From contig NZ_BMAY01000006.1 in NCBI RefSeq assembly GCF_018327645.1, positions 53,201-117,200 of the forward strand: a stretch of DNA of 64,000 nucleotides. Direction: 5' to 3'. Made by a program: the position numbers and the translations under genes. Every line of letters begins with the position of its first letter. The stretch's first letter is position 1. The DNA comes from Lactobacillus corticis. GTDB lineage: Bacteria > Bacillota > Bacilli > Lactobacillales > Lactobacillaceae. The notes beneath the pieces are model-generated. The model had not been told where the DNA came from and did not search any database. It saw only the letters and a list, made by a program, of their open reading frames with translations. Shown one piece after another: positions 36,148 to 46,102 of this stretch.

Positions 36148-36903
36148 TTAGTCTTGGTAGTTTACCAAAGCTAAGTATGATTCTGGGTCTAATGAAGCCC
36201 CACCAACTAAGCCACCGTCGATGTTTGGCTTAGCCATTAATTCCTTAACGTTAGCAGGCTTTACTGAACCACCGTATTGAATACGAACGTTTTCAGCAGT
36301 TTCTTCGTTGTACAAGTCCTTAACAGTTTCACGGATAGTCTTGCACATTTCTTCAGCTTGGTCGCTTGAAGCAGTCTTGCCAGTACCGATAGCCCAGATT
36401 GGTTCGTAAGCAATAACCAATGATGAAACTTGTTCAGCTGACAAGTCCTTTAAAGCTGCCTTAATTTGGCTAACAACCCATTCTTCTTGCTTGTTAGCTT
36501 CACGGGTTTCAAGTGATTCACCGCAGCAGATGATTGGCGTTACACCATTAGCAAACAAGGCCTTAGCCTTCTTGTTGATGTCTTCGTCAGTTTCGTGGAA
36601 GTAGCCACGACGTTCACTGTGGCCGATGATGCAGTATTGAATGCCCATTTCCTTCAAAACCTTTGGAGAAGTTTCACCAGTGAAGGCACCTTCTTCTTCA
36701 AAGTAGGCATTTTCAGCACCAACATGCAAGTTAGTACCTTCAGCAGCCTTACGCAAAGCGTCAAGGTCAACTGCAGGAGCACAAATTAATGATTCAACTT
36801 TACTTGATTCAGGCAACTTTGCACTAACAGCCTTAACAAATTCAACCGTTTGTTCAGGGTTCATGTGCAGCTTCCAGTTACCAGCAATAATTGGAGTACG
36901 CAT
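36148..36903 (-). CDS. tpiA: Triosephosphate isomerase
   Basis: A 251-residue glycolytic isomerase. Lys-11 in NWKLHMN, His-95 in [11 protein letters not shown] and the catalytic Glu in [14 protein letters not shown] near 167 are present. Last gene of cggR-gap-pgk-tpiA, 18 bases after pgk. Confidence 0.98.
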   Translation of the reverse strand: MRTPIIAGNWKLHMNPEQTVEFVKAVSAKLPESSKVESLICAPAVDLDALRKAAEGTNLHVGAENAYFEEEGAFTGETSPKVLKEMGIQYCIIGHSERRGYFHETDEDINKKAKALFANGVTPIICCGESLETREANKQEEWVVSQIKAALKDLSAEQVSSLVIAYEPIWAIGTGKTASSDQAEEMCKTIRETVKDLYNEETAENVRIQYGGSVKPANVKELMAKPNIDGGLVGGASLDPESYLALVNYQD

Positions 36904-36921
36904 TAAAATACTAATCCTTTC

Positions 36922-38133
36922 TTACTTGTCTGAGATACATGCAATACCAGGTAATTCCTTACCTTCAAGGTAGTTAAGTGAAGCACCACCACCAGTTGAG
37001 ATGTGGGTAATCTTAGGTGCGATACCTAATTGCTTAGCAGCAGCAGTTGAGTCACCACCACCGATGATCGTAGTAGCATCAGTTAAGTCTGCTAAAGCAC
37101 GACCAACTTCAAGCGTACCTTCAGCAAAGTTTGACATTTCGAATGCGCCCATAGGACCGTTCCAAACAACAGTCTTAGCGTCCTTCAAGATGTCTCTGAA
37201 CTTTTCAACCGTCTTAGGACCAATGTCCAAGCCCATTTCGTTGTCAGGAATGTCGTCACCAACAACTTCGTGGCTAGCGTCGTTTGAGAATTCAGTAGCA
37301 GCAACGTTGTCTACTGGCAAAACGATCTTGTCGCCAGCTTCAGCAAGCAGCTTCTTAGCAAGTTCAACCTTGTCAGCTTCGAATAATGACTTACCAATCT
37401 TGTGGCCTTGAGCAGCTAAGAAGGTGTAAGCCATCCCACCACCGATTAAGATGTGGTCTGACTTAGGAATTAAGTTGGTGATAACGCCAATCTTGTCTGA
37501 AACCTTAGCCCCACCTAAGATAGTTACGAATGGGTGAACTGGGTTAGCAACAGCGTTACCTAAGAACTTGATTTCCTTTTCCATCAAGAAACCAGCAGCT
37601 GCAGGCTTGCCGGCTGCCTTCATAGCAGTAGCAATACCAACGTTTGAAGCGTGGCTTCTGTGAGCAGTACCAAAGGCGTCGTTAACGAAAACGTCACCTA
37701 ATGATGCCCAGTATTCGCCTAACTTAGGATCGTTCTTTGATTCACGCTTGCCGAAGTCGTTGTCGATGTCTTGGAAACGAGTGTTTTCAAGAACAACTAC
37801 GTCGCCATCCTTCATTGCGTTTACAGCATCTTCAACTTCTTTGCCTTCGTTTGAAGGTACGAAAGTTACCGGCTTCTTCAACAATTCGCTTAAGCGTTCA
37901 GCAACTGGCTTTAATGACAATTCCTTCTTGTCATCGTCACTCTTAACCCGGCCTAAGTGGCTAAGCAAGATAGCCTTACCGCCGTTGTCCAGGATGTATT
38001 GAATAGTTGGCAAAGCAGCCACAATTCTGTTGTCGTCGCCGATGACACCGTTCTTAATTGGAACGTTGAAGTCAACACGAACTAAAACTTTCTTATCTTT
38101 GACATCTACATCAGAAATAATTATTTTAGCCAT
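36922..38133 (-). CDS. pgk: Phosphoglycerate kinase
   Basis: A 403-residue glycolytic kinase making ATP from 1,3-bisphosphoglycerate. [11 protein letters not shown] near 18, HLGRVKS near 60 and [13 protein letters not shown] near 370 are signatures. It follows gap after 105 bases that hold a strong hairpin. Confidence 0.98.
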   Translation of the reverse strand: MAKIIISDVDVKDKKVLVRVDFNVPIKNGVIGDDNRIVAALPTIQYILDNGGKAILLSHLGRVKSDDDKKELSLKPVAERLSELLKKPVTFVPSNEGKEVEDAVNAMKDGDVVVLENTRFQDIDNDFGKRESKNDPKLGEYWASLGDVFVNDAFGTAHRSHASNVGIATAMKAAGKPAAAGFLMEKEIKFLGNAVANPVHPFVTILGGAKVSDKIGVITNLIPKSDHILIGGGMAYTFLAAQGHKIGKSLFEADKVELAKKLLAEAGDKIVLPVDNVAATEFSNDASHEVVGDDIPDNEMGLDIGPKTVEKFRDILKDAKTVVWNGPMGAFEMSNFAEGTLEVGRALADLTDATTIIGGGDSTAAAKQLGIAPKITHISTGGGASLNYLEGKELPGIACISDK

Positions 38134-38163
38134 TGAGATTCCTCCGAATATAACTATTCATCG

Positions 38164-38195
38164 AAAAAAGGCGAAGGGAAGATCTTCCCTTCGCC
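38164..38195 (-). terminator. Terminator-like hairpin between gap and pgk
   Basis: On the minus strand GGCGAAGGGAA and TTCCCTTCGCC flank GATC, a perfect 11-base-pair stem, followed by six T. It lies inside the glycolytic operon, so it would lower pgk-tpiA expression relative to gap or protect the gap message. Confidence 0.8.
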
Positions 38196-38238
38196 CTCTT
38201 CGTTACTAGTCTATCAATCTTAAATTTAAAACTTAAAA

Positions 38239-39255
38239 TTAAAGAGTAGCAAACTTCAACAAAGTACGAACCATTTGGCAAGTGAAGCTGTATTCGTTGT
38301 CGTACCAAGCAACAGTCTTAACAAGTTGCTTGTCGCCAGCAGTAGTTACCATGGTTTGAGTTGGGTCAAAGATTGAACCAGCAGTCATACCAAGAACGTC
38401 GCTTGAAACGATTTCGTCTGCGTTGTATGCAAATGAGTCGCTTTCGTACTTCTTCATAGCTTCGTTGACTTCGTCAGCAGTTACCTTCTTGTCAAGGATT
38501 GATACTAATTCAGTTACTGAGCCGTCTACAACTGGAACACGTTGTGCGTGACCGTTCAACTTACCGTTCAATTCTGGGATAACAAGGCCGATAGCCTTAG
38601 CAGCACCAGTTGAGTGAGGGATAATGTTTGCTGAAGCAGTACGTGCAGCACGAACGTTACCACCACGAACTGGACCATCCAAGATCATTTGAGTTGAAGT
38701 GAATGCGTGGATAGTAGTCATAGTACCAACTTGGATACCGAATTCCTTGTTCAATGCGTTAGCCATTGGAGCAAGTGAGTTAGTAGTACATGAACCAGCT
38801 GAAACGATCTTGTCGTCTGCAGTCAAAGTGTTTTCGTTTACTGAGTAAACGATAGTCTTCAAGTCGTTACCTGCAGGTGCTGAGATCAATACACGCTTAG
38901 CGCCGGCGTCAAGGTGAGCTTGTGACTTAGCCTTTGAAGTGTAGAAACCAGTACATTCAAGAACAAAGTCAACGCCGTCGTTCTTAACCCAAGGAATGTT
39001 TTGAGCTTGTGGTTCAGCGTATACACGGTATTTCTTGCCGTCAACTACGATTGAGTCTTCAGTTGCTGAAACTTCGTGGTTGAAAGTGCCGTGAGTTGAG
39101 TCGTACTTCAACAAGTGAGCCAAAAGTGATGGAGTAGTCAAGTCGTTAATAGCAACAACTTCGATGTCTGATGACTTTTCGCCCAAGTCCATAATACGAC
39201 GGAAAGCTAAACGACCAATACGGCCGAAACCGTTAATACCAATTTTAACTGTCAT
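38239..39255 (-). CDS. gap: Glyceraldehyde-3-phosphate dehydrogenase
   Basis: A 338-residue NAD-dependent glycolytic enzyme. [13 protein letters not shown] at 7-19, catalytic Cys-156 in [12 protein letters not shown] and the His in [10 protein letters not shown] near 183 are present. Strong codon bias, as in pgk and tpiA. It follows cggR by 55 bases. Confidence 0.98.
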   Translation of the reverse strand: MTVKIGINGFGRIGRLAFRRIMDLGEKSSDIEVVAINDLTTPSLLAHLLKYDSTHGTFNHEVSATEDSIVVDGKKYRVYAEPQAQNIPWVKNDGVDFVLECTGFYTSKAKSQAHLDAGAKRVLISAPAGNDLKTIVYSVNENTLTADDKIVSAGSCTTNSLAPMANALNKEFGIQVGTMTTIHAFTSTQMILDGPVRGGNVRAARTASANIIPHSTGAAKAIGLVIPELNGKLNGHAQRVPVVDGSVTELVSILDKKVTADEVNEAMKKYESDSFAYNADEIVSSDVLGMTAGSIFDPTQTMVTTAGDKQLVKTVAWYDNEYSFTCQMVRTLLKFATL

Positions 39256-39310
39256 ATCCTAAAGTCCTCCTTAAGAACTATAAACAACAATTTATTTTAA
39301 AAGAGAAATT

Positions 39311-40342
39311 TTAACTCTCCTTTAAAATCGCTTTTGAGGCGCCCTCGTCAGTAATTAACCAGGTTTGCCGAGGCGCATTAGGCATATATGCCATGATGGA
39401 AGCAGCTTTGCGCCGCCCGCCAGCAAAGGCAAATATGTGGGGTATTTTATGTAGATTCTCAAACTGCAATCCAACCTGGGTGATGCGGTCGACAATCTTG
39501 CCTTTGTCATCGAAGAAACACCCGAAACATTCGGTGACAGCATGTTTTTCACGCAGCTCTGAAAGCTTGATTGAGTCATAGCCTCGTCGCCGTGCCATTT
39601 CTTGGGCTAAGCCAATTCCATGAATTACGGCATCGCTTCGTGAAATATCCTGCAACAAGTCTGAAATCGACGGCTCTCTAATTAATGATCGATAAGCCGA
39701 AGTCGAAACTTGCTCAGGTAAATACAAGGTTTTATAGGTACCATGAGTGCGAGCCGCCATCTCTTGCACAATCGTATTAGACTGCGTCATGACGTTCTCA
39801 CCCAAGGCTCCTCGTCCTGGAATAAACTCCAAGCGACGATTGTTGGCTAGCTTAGGAGATAAATACCGACCTCCCTTGGCAATCGCTTCACCACCCAACA
39901 CCGTTATAATAGTGTGTCCTAGGGGCAAAAGCAAGTCCAAAGCGGAACTGAGCTGTTCGCCCATTTGCTCGTAAACCCGATCCTGCAGATCACAATCGCC
40001 AGGAATAATAATGGTTCGTTCGATTCCCAGTCTTCTAGCCAGTCGGACCTCGTTTTCATCCGCATTGAACAAACGATCAATAATTGGTCCGGCGTCTTGT
40101 AAAACCTTTTCGCCCTTCTCGCTCAAGACCATGCCAGTATTTTTCGTCTCAATCAGCCCTAAACTGGTTAAATACTCAGTTTCAGTTCTAATCTTTCGTT
40201 CTGACACGCCTAGCTTTTGTGCAACCGTCCTGCGTCCTACTGGAGCTTGCAAGGATATTTGCTCAAGCACGAGATAGCGTTGTCGAAGAATTTTTAAGGC
40301 ATCTGGTACGAGGGCTTCGAGCAGAGAAATTTCCGACTCCAT
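39311..40342 (-). CDS. cggR: CggR, central glycolytic genes repressor
   Basis: A 343-residue SorC/DeoR-family repressor. An N-terminal winged helix (RRTVAQKLGVSERKIRTETEYL near 36-57 in pieces) precedes the sugar-phosphate-binding domain (VHGIGLAQEMARRRG near 235). In Bacillus fructose 1,6-bisphosphate relieves repression of gap-pgk-tpi. The ATG at 40342 has AAGGAGGA four bases upstream; the open frame runs 12 codons further, across the operator. It represses its own operon. Confidence 0.93.
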   Translation of the reverse strand: MESEISLLEALVPDALKILRQRYLVLEQISLQAPVGRRTVAQKLGVSERKIRTETEYLTSLGLIETKNTGMVLSEKGEKVLQDAGPIIDRLFNADENEVRLARRLGIERTIIIPGDCDLQDRVYEQMGEQLSSALDLLLPLGHTIITVLGGEAIAKGGRYLSPKLANNRRLEFIPGRGALGENVMTQSNTIVQEMAARTHGTYKTLYLPEQVSTSAYRSLIREPSISDLLQDISRSDAVIHGIGLAQEMARRRGYDSIKLSELREKHAVTECFGCFFDDKGKIVDRITQVGLQFENLHKIPHIFAFAGGRRKAASIMAYMPNAPRQTWLITDEGASKAILKES

Positions 40343-40361
40343 AAGTCCTCCTTGTTCTGTG

Positions 40362-40400
40362 GGACATTTTTTGTCCACCGCCGTGACGGTTAGTGTCCCA
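40362..40400 (-). promoter_or_regulatory. CggR operator
   Basis: On the minus strand TGGGAC-N7-GTC and TGGAC-N7-GTCC follow each other, a direct-repeat arrangement like the Bacillus CggR operator (CGGGAC-N6-TGTC twice). It lies between the promoter and cggR. Confidence 0.75.
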
Positions 40401-40473
40401 GTATGGCTAAAAATATAAGAGAAACCAGGATTTGTTTATTTTTTGAATCCTCCGTTTCCCATTCGACACTTGT

Positions 40474-40502
40474 AGTATAACAATTGAAAATTCCAAATAC
40501 AA
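40474..40502 (-). promoter_or_regulatory. Candidate promoter of the cggR-gap-pgk-tpiA operon
   Basis: On the minus strand TTGTAT and TATACT are 17 bases apart. The transcript would start about 65 bases upstream of the CggR operator, so repression would be by roadblock, as in Bacillus. Confidence 0.5.
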
Positions 40503-40549
40503 GTAAAATTGCCCCAATTCAGCAAGTTATTTTTTTCAGTAAATTATCT

Positions 40550-40578
40550 TTGCATTTGTGACAATTTTTGGATATACT
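40550..40578 (+). promoter_or_regulatory. Promoter of tRNA-Arg
   Basis: TTGCAT and TATACT are 17 bases apart, with the tRNA 14 bases downstream. Confidence 0.65.
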
Positions 40579-40591
40579 GTTAGATGTGCTT

Positions 40592-40663
40592 GGGTCCTTA
40601 GTGTAATGGATCGCACGTAAGATTCCGGTTCTTGAAATCTGGGTTCGACTCCCAGGGGACCCA
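40592..40663 (+). tRNA. tRNA-Arg(CCG)
   Basis: A 72-base tRNA. The acceptor GGGTCCT pairs with GGGACCC, the anticodon stem TAAGA/TCTTG encloses TTCCGGT with anticodon CCG, and the T arm is CTGGG-TTCGACT-CCCAG. It reads CGG. The D arm is short. The gene is followed by ATAA, so CCA is not encoded. It stands alone between promoter and terminator. Confidence 0.93.
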
Positions 40664-40668
40664 TAAAT

Positions 40669-40700
40669 AAACCACAGACTGTAGGTCTGTGGTTTTTCTT
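40669..40700. terminator. Terminator of tRNA-Arg, also facing the GT-C gene
   Basis: ACCACAGAC and GTCTGTGGT flank TGTAG and are followed by TTTTTCTTTT; a weaker T-rich stretch lies on the other strand. Confidence 0.8.
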
Positions 40701-42491
40701 TTACTGCAAAACGTGTTGGAAAAGCTTAGTTAGGTGTTTTTTGCTCTTGACCAAGCACCCTGCTCCTAAACCTAACCAACCTAAGAGGCTGCTAATTAAT
40801 AAAGCCAGGTACCATTTAGGCACGATAAATTGCAAAATCAAATAGTTCTTGCCGACTTTCTGCTGGACTTGCGGTACTCCCAAACTGCTTAATTTTGGCG
40901 AAACAACCTGACCATTGACGGTTACCTTTGACTGCTGGTAGCAGACTACCGGGACGGCAACCTTAGCAGCTTTCTTGCCAGTCCAAACGACTTTTAAGGC
41001 ACCATTTGCCAAAACTTGATAGTGGAACTTGCCGCTCGTTGCCGGTTTGATTATTTCTTGAGCGTAAACGCTAACTGCCTGCGTGCTTGTTAAGGTTGTC
41101 CGATAGTTTGGCATGTAATCCGGATTAATTTTGCTGATTTCTTTAAACATTTCACCCAATTGACCTTTAGTTCGCATGCTAGCCATCAGCTTTGCCGGAT
41201 TTTTCGCCTTGAGATAGTAATTCCCCCTAGTTGCCGTTTTTTGATAGTACTTGCTGGAATTTTTGACTTTTTCATATTGCGAACTGGTGTGCAAAACCAA
41301 GCGACTATAATTGCTGGCCACATTAACGCCCAAGAGCAGGATCAAGAATGCCGCCCAGGTGCCAAAAGCCAGTTTTTCTGGTCGCTTTGCTAATTCGGTC
41401 AAAGTTAATGCCAAGCTTGCCAGCATTAATGGGTAGCCCACGATCAGCAAACGATATGGAAATTGAAAATAACTTCCGATGATTGGCAGTTTTGCCTGCA
41501 AATAATCCCAAGGGAACTTGCTGCTCACGCAGAACAGCATCCCCAGAGCATAAATGGTCAAGAAATTCGTCAGCCAGCGAGCTTTAAAGCGCAGATTGAA
41601 AATTAGCCGCAGCAGCATGAGCAAAAACAAATAGCGCATGACTGGGAGCACTCTGCGCCTAATCGTCCCAATGGTGCTCAGTTCAAAGGTTTTGCTGCTT
41701 AAAAGGTATTGCGTGGTAGGAACCAAGTGATTGTTTAAATAAAGCAGACACAAACTTCCCCAAACGTTGGCGCTTAGCAAAGTTGTCGCTAAAACTGCTA
41801 ACAGCAGGCTTATAATCATGCCCCGCTTTGACTGGGCACGCGCAAAGCCAATCACGACAAACGGTACCAGTGCTAAAGCCAGAATCAGCACGCTCAAAAC
41901 ATGGATCTGCGCCATCACGCTCATCCAAAACATTAAGCGGACCCAGCGGACCGGGCGGTCGCGGTCTTGCAGCATATTGATGCCTTCAAGCAAGACAAAC
42001 GGTGCAATTGCCCCGCCCCAAGCGGTCATATTAGTATGGTCAAACCAGCTTTGGATGGGACCGATATTGAGGTAAAAGATCGCAAAAAATGTGCTGAAAA
42101 CCCGATTTATGCGCAATTTGCGCAGCAAAAAATACATTCCCGTCCCCGCAAGCAGACCAAGGGCATAATAAGTAAATATCTGGAACCGATACCAGGTTCC
42201 CAAAACCAGTAAAATTCCGCCCATCAGGTAGGTAAAGAGCGGTCCGTACACGGCACTGGTTACGCGTCCGCTATGATTAAAAGCATAATTTGTTTGAAAT
42301 AGATTATAAGTGCCGTGTTTAATTTGCATTGCGGCATCATAGAAGCGCGAATAATGAAAATACGTATCCTGATCAATAATCGTGTAGCCGTTCCAATTTT
42401 GGACCGCAGCCAGCAGATAAATGCTAAAGACCATCGCCAGCCACGGAAGCATTGTTAGTCCAATTTTATCGATCCTAGTTTTGATTTGCAT
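40701..42491 (-). CDS. GT-C-like multi-pass membrane glycosyltransferase, copy 2
   Basis: A 596-residue protein with about 11 membrane helices and a C-terminal beta-rich extracytoplasmic part of about 130 residues before a last helix. The first loop has QDTYFHYSRFYDAA near 40, an acidic motif after helix 1 as in GT-C enzymes that use polyprenyl-phosphate sugars. It is a paralogue of the product of 43565-45448 (shared NGYT, DTxFHYSRFY, GPIQSWFDHTNMTAWGGA). A terminator separates it from the GT2 gene upstream, so it has its own transcription. The acceptor polymer is unknown; teichoic acid or a wall polysaccharide is likely. Confidence 0.75.
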   Translation of the reverse strand: MQIKTRIDKIGLTMLPWLAMVFSIYLLAAVQNWNGYTIIDQDTYFHYSRFYDAAMQIKHGTYNLFQTNYAFNHSGRVTSAVYGPLFTYLMGGILLVLGTWYRFQIFTYYALGLLAGTGMYFLLRKLRINRVFSTFFAIFYLNIGPIQSWFDHTNMTAWGGAIAPFVLLEGINMLQDRDRPVRWVRLMFWMSVMAQIHVLSVLILALALVPFVVIGFARAQSKRGMIISLLLAVLATTLLSANVWGSLCLLYLNNHLVPTTQYLLSSKTFELSTIGTIRRRVLPVMRYLFLLMLLRLIFNLRFKARWLTNFLTIYALGMLFCVSSKFPWDYLQAKLPIIGSYFQFPYRLLIVGYPLMLASLALTLTELAKRPEKLAFGTWAAFLILLLGVNVASNYSRLVLHTSSQYEKVKNSSKYYQKTATRGNYYLKAKNPAKLMASMRTKGQLGEMFKEISKINPDYMPNYRTTLTSTQAVSVYAQEIIKPATSGKFHYQVLANGALKVVWTGKKAAKVAVPVVCYQQSKVTVNGQVVSPKLSSLGVPQVQQKVGKNYLILQFIVPKWYLALLISSLLGWLGLGAGCLVKSKKHLTKLFQHVLQ

Positions 42492-42592
42492 GCGGCCTCC
42501 TCTTTCCCCAAATTCCTAGTAAATAGGTTAGCAAGGGAACAGGAGTTCAAGTAATGCGTTTTTGTAAAAAGATTTAGAACTTTTTGTGAAAA

Positions 42593-42622
42593 GAAAAACA
42601 CCCTAGCTTAGCTAGCGTGTTT
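42593..42622 (-). terminator. Terminator of the gtrA-GT-C-GT2 unit
   Basis: On the minus strand AACAC..CTAGC and GCTAG..GTGTT pair around one G-G mismatch, followed by TTTTTC. Confidence 0.65.
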
Positions 42623-42629
42623 GATAGAA

Positions 42630-43562
42630 CTACTTTTTCTCTTGAATAATATAGATTGGTCGTTCCTTTACCTGGGTAAAGATCTTGCCAATATAGCGAC
42701 CGATCAAGCCCAAACATAAGAGCTGCAAACCACCGATCAGCAAAATGATGCAGACCAAAGATGACCAACCGACAATCGCCAATTCGGGATGAACCAGATG
42801 TCGGATAAAGACATAGATTAAGCCGATCAAGGCGCCTAAGAAACTAAGGCCCCCCAGCCAAACCGTCAAATCCAGCGGAGCTTGGGAAAAGTCGCTAATG
42901 CCATCAAAGGCATACTTAAACAGCTTCCAAGTTGACCAGTGCGTCTCCCCGGCTACCCGTTCAACATTGTGGTAACCCAGATACTTGGTGCGGAAGCCTA
43001 CCCAACTAAAAATTCCCTTGGAGAAGCGGCTATATTCTTTTAACGACAAAACCGCATCAACCATCTGCCGCGTCATCATTCGAAAATCACGTGCTCCTGG
43101 AACAATTTCCGTCTTGGAGATCTTATTGATAAATTTATAAAACATGTCGCTCAGGAAAGACTTAAACTTGGCTTCACCCTTACGATCCGTCCGTCTTGTG
43201 CCAATTGCATCCCATTCACCGGTTTGCAGCAAGGCATACATTTTCGGCAAAAATTCTGGCGGATCTTGCAGATCAGCATCCATGACCACCACATAGTCTC
43301 CCGTGGCTGCTTGCAAGCCTGCATATAAAGCTGCTTCTTTGCCAAAATTTCGTGAAAAAGAAACATAATGTACCCGTTCTGGATCCTGGTCATGCAGTTT
43401 GCGCAATTCCACAAGCGTTTGATCACTTGAGCCATCATTGACAAACCAATATTCAATTGCTAAGTCTTTCATCTCGGCCACAACTTTTTCAACGGCAGGA
43501 TAAAAGTATGGCACTGCTGCTTGTTCATTGTAGCAAGGAACGACAATTGACAATTTTTTCAT
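42630..43562 (-). CDS. Polyprenyl-phosphate glycosyltransferase (GT2, GtrB/YkcC type)
   Basis: A 310-residue glycosyltransferase. IVVPCYNEQAAVPYF near 6, the metal-binding DAD in VVMDADLQDP at 92-101 and SRNFGKEAALYAGLQ near 70 are DPM1/GtrB signatures. Two C-terminal helices (about 235-255 and 270-290) anchor it. It would load a sugar from a nucleotide donor onto undecaprenyl phosphate; GtrA then helps flip it and a GT-C protein transfers it. It starts two bases after GT-C copy 1. Confidence 0.9.
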   Translation of the reverse strand: MKKLSIVVPCYNEQAAVPYFYPAVEKVVAEMKDLAIEYWFVNDGSSDQTLVELRKLHDQDPERVHYVSFSRNFGKEAALYAGLQAATGDYVVVMDADLQDPPEFLPKMYALLQTGEWDAIGTRRTDRKGEAKFKSFLSDMFYKFINKISKTEIVPGARDFRMMTRQMVDAVLSLKEYSRFSKGIFSWVGFRTKYLGYHNVERVAGETHWSTWKLFKYAFDGISDFSQAPLDLTVWLGGLSFLGALIGLIYVFIRHLVHPELAIVGWSSLVCIILLIGGLQLLCLGLIGRYIGKIFTQVKERPIYIIQEKK

Positions 43563-43564
43563 GT

Positions 43565-45448
43565 CTATGCCCCCATAAAATTCTTTAGCTTATTAATTCC
43601 TTGGCGCCAATTTCGTTTGCAAAAGCCGATCGCAACTACTAGCCAGCCAATTACTGCTGCTAGCGACATCACTTTAAAACTAGCTGGAACCCGGTATTTC
43701 AAAACCGCCGTGTTCTTGCCTGGTTTTGCTTCTACGCTCGGAGCGCCGATTTTACTTAGTCTACTCTTCTTATGTGAAAAAACTTTGCCGTTGACCGTTA
43801 ATTGTGAATTTTTATAAACAATTAGCGGCAATTGCTTTAATCCTGAATGCTTGCTGGTCCAAGTCAACTTTAAGCTGCCGTCTCGCTGCGGTTGGTAATG
43901 GTAATGACCCTTTACCCGGCGGTGGTGAACCTCTTTGGTAACAATTCTGCGAGCTTCCCTTGGCTTTAACTCGGCTGAAGAATAGTCCGGCAAATAATCA
44001 GGATAATTTTTATTCAAGCGCGTGAACAATTTCCACCGCAAATTGCGTTGTTGCATTTCCCATTCAAAGCTCTCTACATGGGTGGAATTTTTCGAGTAAA
44101 AGCCTTTAGCAACCACGCGCGCCCGAATCTTAGCCTTCTTAAACCGTTTGACGCCTTGACCCCGATAATTCTTTGGTAGATTGTAGCGCCACAGAGAATG
44201 TTTACTGTTCTTTGGGTAGTACTCCACCACAATGAAGTTATGACTGGTATAGCTCAACATTCTGCCATAGTTTGCCCCATAGCTAGCCATCAAGACGAAA
44301 AGCGCCATGCCGATCCAGGCTCGATAGGCAATTGTTTCCTTTCGCTCAGCCAGCCTTTGGGCCGATAAGGCCATTCCGGCCATTAGCAAGGGATAAGCAA
44401 CTATCGCTAACCGATACGGAAACTGGAAGTTGCTGCCTAAAAACGGCCACTTCATTTGCAATTTTGCCCATGGGAAGTAAGCCGTACACATAAACAAAAC
44501 CACAAATCCATAACCGGTAATAAAGTTATTCAGCCAGTTCTTTCTTTGCAAAAGACTAACTACCCACTGCAGGGCAAGCAAGAGCAAGAGCAGTTTCATT
44601 AACGGCAAAACGCCTCGCCTTACGGTCCCCACGCTGCTCTTGTACAAACCATTTTCAGCCAAGTCAAAAGTTATAGTTGGGACTAAATGATTGGCATGCA
44701 TCTGAATTAACAAAGCAACCCAAATATTAGCTGACAGGACCAAAGTTAACAAAATTGCTTTGACGCCATCTAAAAGCATTTTAGGACGGTTTTCAGCCTT
44801 AACTAGACCTAAGATTGCAAATGGCACCAAGGCTACGCCTAAAATCACGGTGCTGAGCAAATGAACTTGCGCAACAATGCTCATCACTACCGCCAAACGG
44901 ACCCAGCGAACTGGTTTTTGATGGTCCATAATCATGTTTACGCCTTCTAAGAGCACAATTGGCGCTAGTGCCCCGCCCCAGGCCGTCATATTGGTATGAT
45001 CGAACCAGCTTTGCAAAGGACCAATATATAGGTAGAAAATGCTAAAAATCGTTGCCGGCAATTGACCGACGCGCAGCTTGCGGTTTAAGGCGTACATCCC
45101 GCAGCCCGCAACGAGCCCGATCAGGACATAGCTGAACAACTGAAAACGATACCAGCTGCCTACCACCAACAAAATAAAGCCCATTAAATATGAAAAAATC
45201 GGACCGTAAACCGCATTAATAACTCTTCCGCTTTGGTCAAAGCTGTAATTCATCTGAAAGTAGCTAAACGTTCGATGCCGAATTTGCTCACTAGCTTCAT
45301 AAAAGCGCGAGTAATGGAACCAAGTATCTGAGCTCATGACGGTATAGCCATTCAGCTTTTGTACCATCATAATCAGGTAAATGGCCGCTAAAATGGCAAT
45401 AAACGGCCAGACCTTGATTAACAGCCGTTTTGCACGTTCTTTATTCAT
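43565..45448 (-). CDS. GT-C-like multi-pass membrane glycosyltransferase, copy 1
   Basis: A 627-residue membrane protein with about 11 helices. SSDTWFHYSRFYEASEQI near 38 follows helix 1, and GPLQSWFDHTNMTAWGGALAP near 143 is shared with the second copy. A basic extracytoplasmic region near 425-560 (KHSLWRYNLPKNYRG, RHHRVKGHYHYQPQ) precedes the last helix. It overlaps no gene but lies two bases from GT2 and 50 from gtrA, so gtrA, this gene and GT2 are one operon. It probably transfers the lipid-linked sugar to an outer polymer. Confidence 0.77.
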   Translation of the reverse strand: MNKERAKRLLIKVWPFIAILAAIYLIMMVQKLNGYTVMSSDTWFHYSRFYEASEQIRHRTFSYFQMNYSFDQSGRVINAVYGPIFSYLMGFILLVVGSWYRFQLFSYVLIGLVAGCGMYALNRKLRVGQLPATIFSIFYLYIGPLQSWFDHTNMTAWGGALAPIVLLEGVNMIMDHQKPVRWVRLAVVMSIVAQVHLLSTVILGVALVPFAILGLVKAENRPKMLLDGVKAILLTLVLSANIWVALLIQMHANHLVPTITFDLAENGLYKSSVGTVRRGVLPLMKLLLLLLALQWVVSLLQRKNWLNNFITGYGFVVLFMCTAYFPWAKLQMKWPFLGSNFQFPYRLAIVAYPLLMAGMALSAQRLAERKETIAYRAWIGMALFVLMASYGANYGRMLSYTSHNFIVVEYYPKNSKHSLWRYNLPKNYRGQGVKRFKKAKIRARVVAKGFYSKNSTHVESFEWEMQQRNLRWKLFTRLNKNYPDYLPDYSSAELKPREARRIVTKEVHHRRVKGHYHYQPQRDGSLKLTWTSKHSGLKQLPLIVYKNSQLTVNGKVFSHKKSRLSKIGAPSVEAKPGKNTAVLKYRVPASFKVMSLAAVIGWLVVAIGFCKRNWRQGINKLKNFMGA

Positions 45449-45498
45449 TTACACTTCTCTCCCCTTAATACAAACACACAAAAAGTATACACACACAA

Positions 45499-45933
45499 TT
45501 ATTTTTTGTTAAAAGTGAATTTCTTATTAACCCCAAATTGAAGCATGGTCGCAACTAGTGTCGCAATCATTTTAACGACCATTTTATTTTGACCTAAAAG
45601 CGTCACAAATACATATAGACAAACTGTTGTAAACAGAGTCGTAATTTGACCAACGACATAATACTTAATAAATCGTCTGATTAAATGGTCGCGTACTTTG
45701 AAGTTAAGAAAGCTATTCCATAAAAAATTGTTGATCAAGCCACACGAAGACGAGATAAAATTAGCAAGCTCAACTTGGATGCCAAATTGATAAACTTCTA
45801 GCCAATAGACGCCAAAGTCGACAAATAAGCCGATGACGCCAATAATCCCATAAATAATTAGTTGTCGAAAGGTTTCGCTTTTAATTAATGAAATAATTTT
45901 CGTTTTCATGCTGCTTTTTGTGTCCGTCCGCAT
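45499..45933 (-). CDS. GtrA-family membrane protein
   Basis: A 144-residue protein with four helices (about 20-42, 48-70, 87-108, 115-136). LIIYGIIGVIGLFVDFGVYW near 25 and NFLWNSFLNFKVRD near 69 are GtrA/GtcA signatures. These proteins move polyprenyl-linked sugars across the membrane. First gene of the glycosylation operon. An ATG 24 bases in is an alternative start but lacks a binding site. Confidence 0.88.
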   Translation of the reverse strand: MRTDTKSSMKTKIISLIKSETFRQLIIYGIIGVIGLFVDFGVYWLEVYQFGIQVELANFISSSCGLINNFLWNSFLNFKVRDHLIRRFIKYYVVGQITTLFTTVCLYVFVTLLGQNKMVVKMIATLVATMLQFGVNKKFTFNKK

Positions 45934-46102
45934 TCTCTTATTTCCATAATTTTACATTATTACACAGTCTTTATAATTTTAACACTTTGATTGCCCTTTC
46001 AATAGTAAGAATTGTTTAAGCTAATATCAAAATACAGTCAAGTTCTTTTATTAAGAACACTTGTTTTTCAAATAAATCCACACAGAGACCGTACCTTTCC
46101 TG

